From: SZUA-584 sp964441275
GTDB lineage: Bacteria > Bacillota > Clostridia > Christensenellales > SZUA-584
Reading direction: 5' to 3'
Assembly: GCA_964441275.1 (NCBI GenBank)
Contig: CAYTUG010000019.1
Span: forward strand, 1-40,845
DNA: 40,845 nucleotides
This document shows, in pieces, positions 39,565-40,845 of the stretch. The notes below the pieces were generated by a model. The model had not been told where the DNA came from. It was given only the letters and a program-made list of their open reading frames with translations, and did no database searches. Position 1 is the stretch's first letter, and each line of letters opens with the position of its first letter. The translations under genes and the position numbers were made by a program.

Positions 39565-40596
39565 TGTAGGTTTGTCAAACATATTGGACAGTGTACTGTC
39601 TAAGATATTCGGTTGGATTAAGCCAACCGAGCGGGCGCATGGGTATATTGTTTGAGCGGTATCTGTAAGCCTTAAGCTGCTGCTTAAAGTCGGTGAAGGA
39701 ATAGAAGGTTGTATTAGCCGCTTCTGGTCTTCCTTGTGACTGCGCTCGACCTTTCCGTTGTGCCTTGGGTGTAAGGACGTATCAGCATATGCCTGATGCC
39801 AAGACACATTGCTTTGTGCTCAAATAGAGTAGGCAGATCGCGTCTGGTTGCCGAGAAACGATTGGTAAACTCAAAACCATTGTCAGTTTGCACGCATTCT
39901 AGGGGAAATTTGAAAAACCTCACTACATGTTCGAGGAATATGGCAGAAGAATATGTATTGTATTCTTCAAAAGCCTACACATAACGTAGCCGTGAGAATT
40001 CATCAATAGCGGCGTACTGGTCGTTTGCCCTTGATTTCCCCGACTAAACAAGCCGAGGGCACGTATGTCTATTTGGACGCGTTGTCCGGGATAAAGCATC
40101 TGGTGCTTTGGTGTACGTATTTGGGTTTAGGAGCGGGAGTCTGACCAAGCCGTTTGAGCACACGGTACATACTCACAATGGTACGCGTGTATCCTCGTCC
40201 CCGCATTCTGCACCATAGCTCACATAGTCCAAGGTCAGGGTTTCTGCGCCGCATTCGGCGCAGAAGGTTAATTTCTTCTTCAGTATGCTGGGTGGGGTGA
40301 TATTTAGGCCGTCTAGACATGCAAGCTAATGAGCCGATAGTTCCATCGTACCTTGACAACCAAAAATATATGTAAGAGCGCGATTTGTTGTATTTGCGGC
40401 TGGCACGAGAAACACCATGCTTCAAGGCGAACGAAACAAGGGATTGCCGATATTTCATGTCTTGTGTTATGTTATTCATGCAGGATTGGCTCCTTTCGGT
40501 ATGTTTTTGTTTTACAACTCAACAATACCCCATGAGCTAACTCCTGCATCTTTTATTTTCAAGGTTCTTTTGTCCAATATGTATTGTAGTCCTACA
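39565..40596 (-). mobile_element. IS481-like insertion sequence, decayed
   Basis: 1032 bases. Terminal inverted repeats of 26 bases: the left end begins TGTAGG and ends ACATATTGGACA (39565-39590); the right end (40571-40596) gives TGTAGG and ACATATTGGACA when read inward, with an 8-base variable middle. TTTT flanks both ends (39561-39564 and 40597-40600) as a possible 4-bp target duplication. The transposase inside is broken. Confidence 0.8.
39600..40479 (-). pseudogene. IS481-like transposase with several frame breaks
   Basis: The N-terminal helix-turn-helix part (40069-40479) is intact: KHGVSRASRKYNKSRSYIYF and LGLCELWCRMRGRGYTRT. AAAGGAG precedes its ATG. The integrase core then lies in other frames: a YAAIDEFSRLRYV-type stretch, then FPLECVQTDNGFEFTNRF (39714-39923), and RHNGKVERSHKEDQKRL (39556-39807 frame). 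At least two or three frame changes separate these parts, so the gene is dead. Confidence 0.85.
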
Positions 40597-40608
40597 TTTT
40601 TCACGTAT

Positions 40609-40845
40609 TGTAAAGTTAAATGAAAATTGAGACCCTGTAAGCCTTTCTGATACAATGTTTCTGCTAAAAAACTAATATCTCCCGAAAGGATAGCCTCATG
40701 CAGAAATTGTACCAGTTTCGTTGCCCAAAGTGCAACAATTCTCATAACTTTTATCGTTACGGTAAAGATAATTTAGGCTTTCAAAAGTATCTTTGCCGTA
40801 ATTGCTTACATCAGTTTGCACCTGATCGCCCCAGTCTGCAATCAG
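40609..40845 (+). mobile_element. IS6-like insertion sequence, copy 2, runs off the window
   Basis: Starts at about 40609 with the AAAGTTAAA terminus. The first ~230 bases match the inverse of copy 1 (20277-21412) with only a few differences. It lies about 13 bases outside the IS481-like element. Confidence 0.85.
40698..40845 (+). CDS. IS6-like transposase, N-terminal part only
   Basis: 49 visible residues starting at ATG 40698, preceded by AAAGGA. The first zinc ribbon (CPKCNN ... CRNC) is intact. Compared with copy 1, differences begin near residue 36 (CLHQFAPDRPSLQS against CFHQFAPDHPSLRS). The rest lies outside the window, so whether this copy keeps the second catalytic Asp cannot be judged here. 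Confidence 0.85.
   Translation, partial: MQKLYQFRCPKCNNSHNFYRYGKDNLGFQKYLCRNCLHQFAPDRPSLQS

Noticed and set aside
1..40845. CRISPR arrays or phage structural genes
   Set aside because: No regularly spaced repeats and no recognisable Cas, capsid, portal or tail genes were seen on either strand.

Overview
The window looks like chromosome from an anaerobic, low-to-moderate GC member of the Bacillota, most likely a Clostridia-type organism. The evidence is: Bacillus-type purR, the yerC-pcrA-ligA order, an LCP cell-wall ligase, a lipoprotein class B PBP, strong GGAGG-type ribosome sites, several TTG and GTG starts, and the anaerobe-type homocysteine cassette (DUF39, NIL-ferredoxin, UPF0280). No rRNA, CRISPR array or phage structural gene was seen. 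Most core genes concern cell-wall synthesis, nucleotide metabolism, tRNA modification and DNA repair.

Layout. 1-3.3 kb: the end of a DUF2207 membrane protein, a stand-alone TrpB2-type tryptophan synthase beta gene on the minus strand with an elaborate leader, and a tRNA-Ala(CGC). 3.6-5.9 kb: a translationally coupled three-gene homocysteine/sulfide-assimilation cassette. 5.9-11.9 kb: a plus-strand run of sua5, a low-molecular-weight phosphatase, a lipoprotein PBP, a GNAT acetyltransferase, a PHP phosphoesterase and a divergent prs.

11.9-23.5 kb is an accessory region between prs and murA. Its non-IS genes with a recognisable product all lie on the minus strand: a solitary protein that seems to place an Mrr-like nuclease domain between two EVE/PUA-like modules; a large cytoplasmic BspA-type leucine-rich-repeat gene split by a frameshift at a G6 tract; a YugP-like membrane zinc peptidase; an SDS22/internalin-like LRR protein; and a WYL regulator. 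Its right side holds an IS6-like element, a truncated plus-strand reading frame, the 3' half of a tRNA-Ser with its terminator (a likely integration scar), and a broken IS1182-type element.

23.5-39.5 kb returns to core genes: murA, a YgjP-like metallopeptidase, purR, murC, an LCP protein, the yerC-pcrA-ligA operon, an SH3/peptidoglycan-binding secreted protein, ctpA, trxB and glmM. 39.5-40.8 kb is IS material again: a decayed IS481-like element with clear ends, then the start of a second copy of the IS6-like element, inverted relative to the first, running off the window.

How the genes work together: murA, murC, glmM, the LCP protein, the PBP, ctpA and the SH3/PG-binding protein cover envelope precursor synthesis, polymer attachment and wall processing. 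prs and purR link PRPP to purine control. The hcy cassette supplies homocysteine from aspartate semialdehyde and sulfide. The most unusual material is the LRR/peptidase/WYL locus, the EVE-nuclease-EVE protein, the trpB leader with alternative hairpins and (G/U)AG triplets, and two genes with promoters placed for leaderless transcripts.
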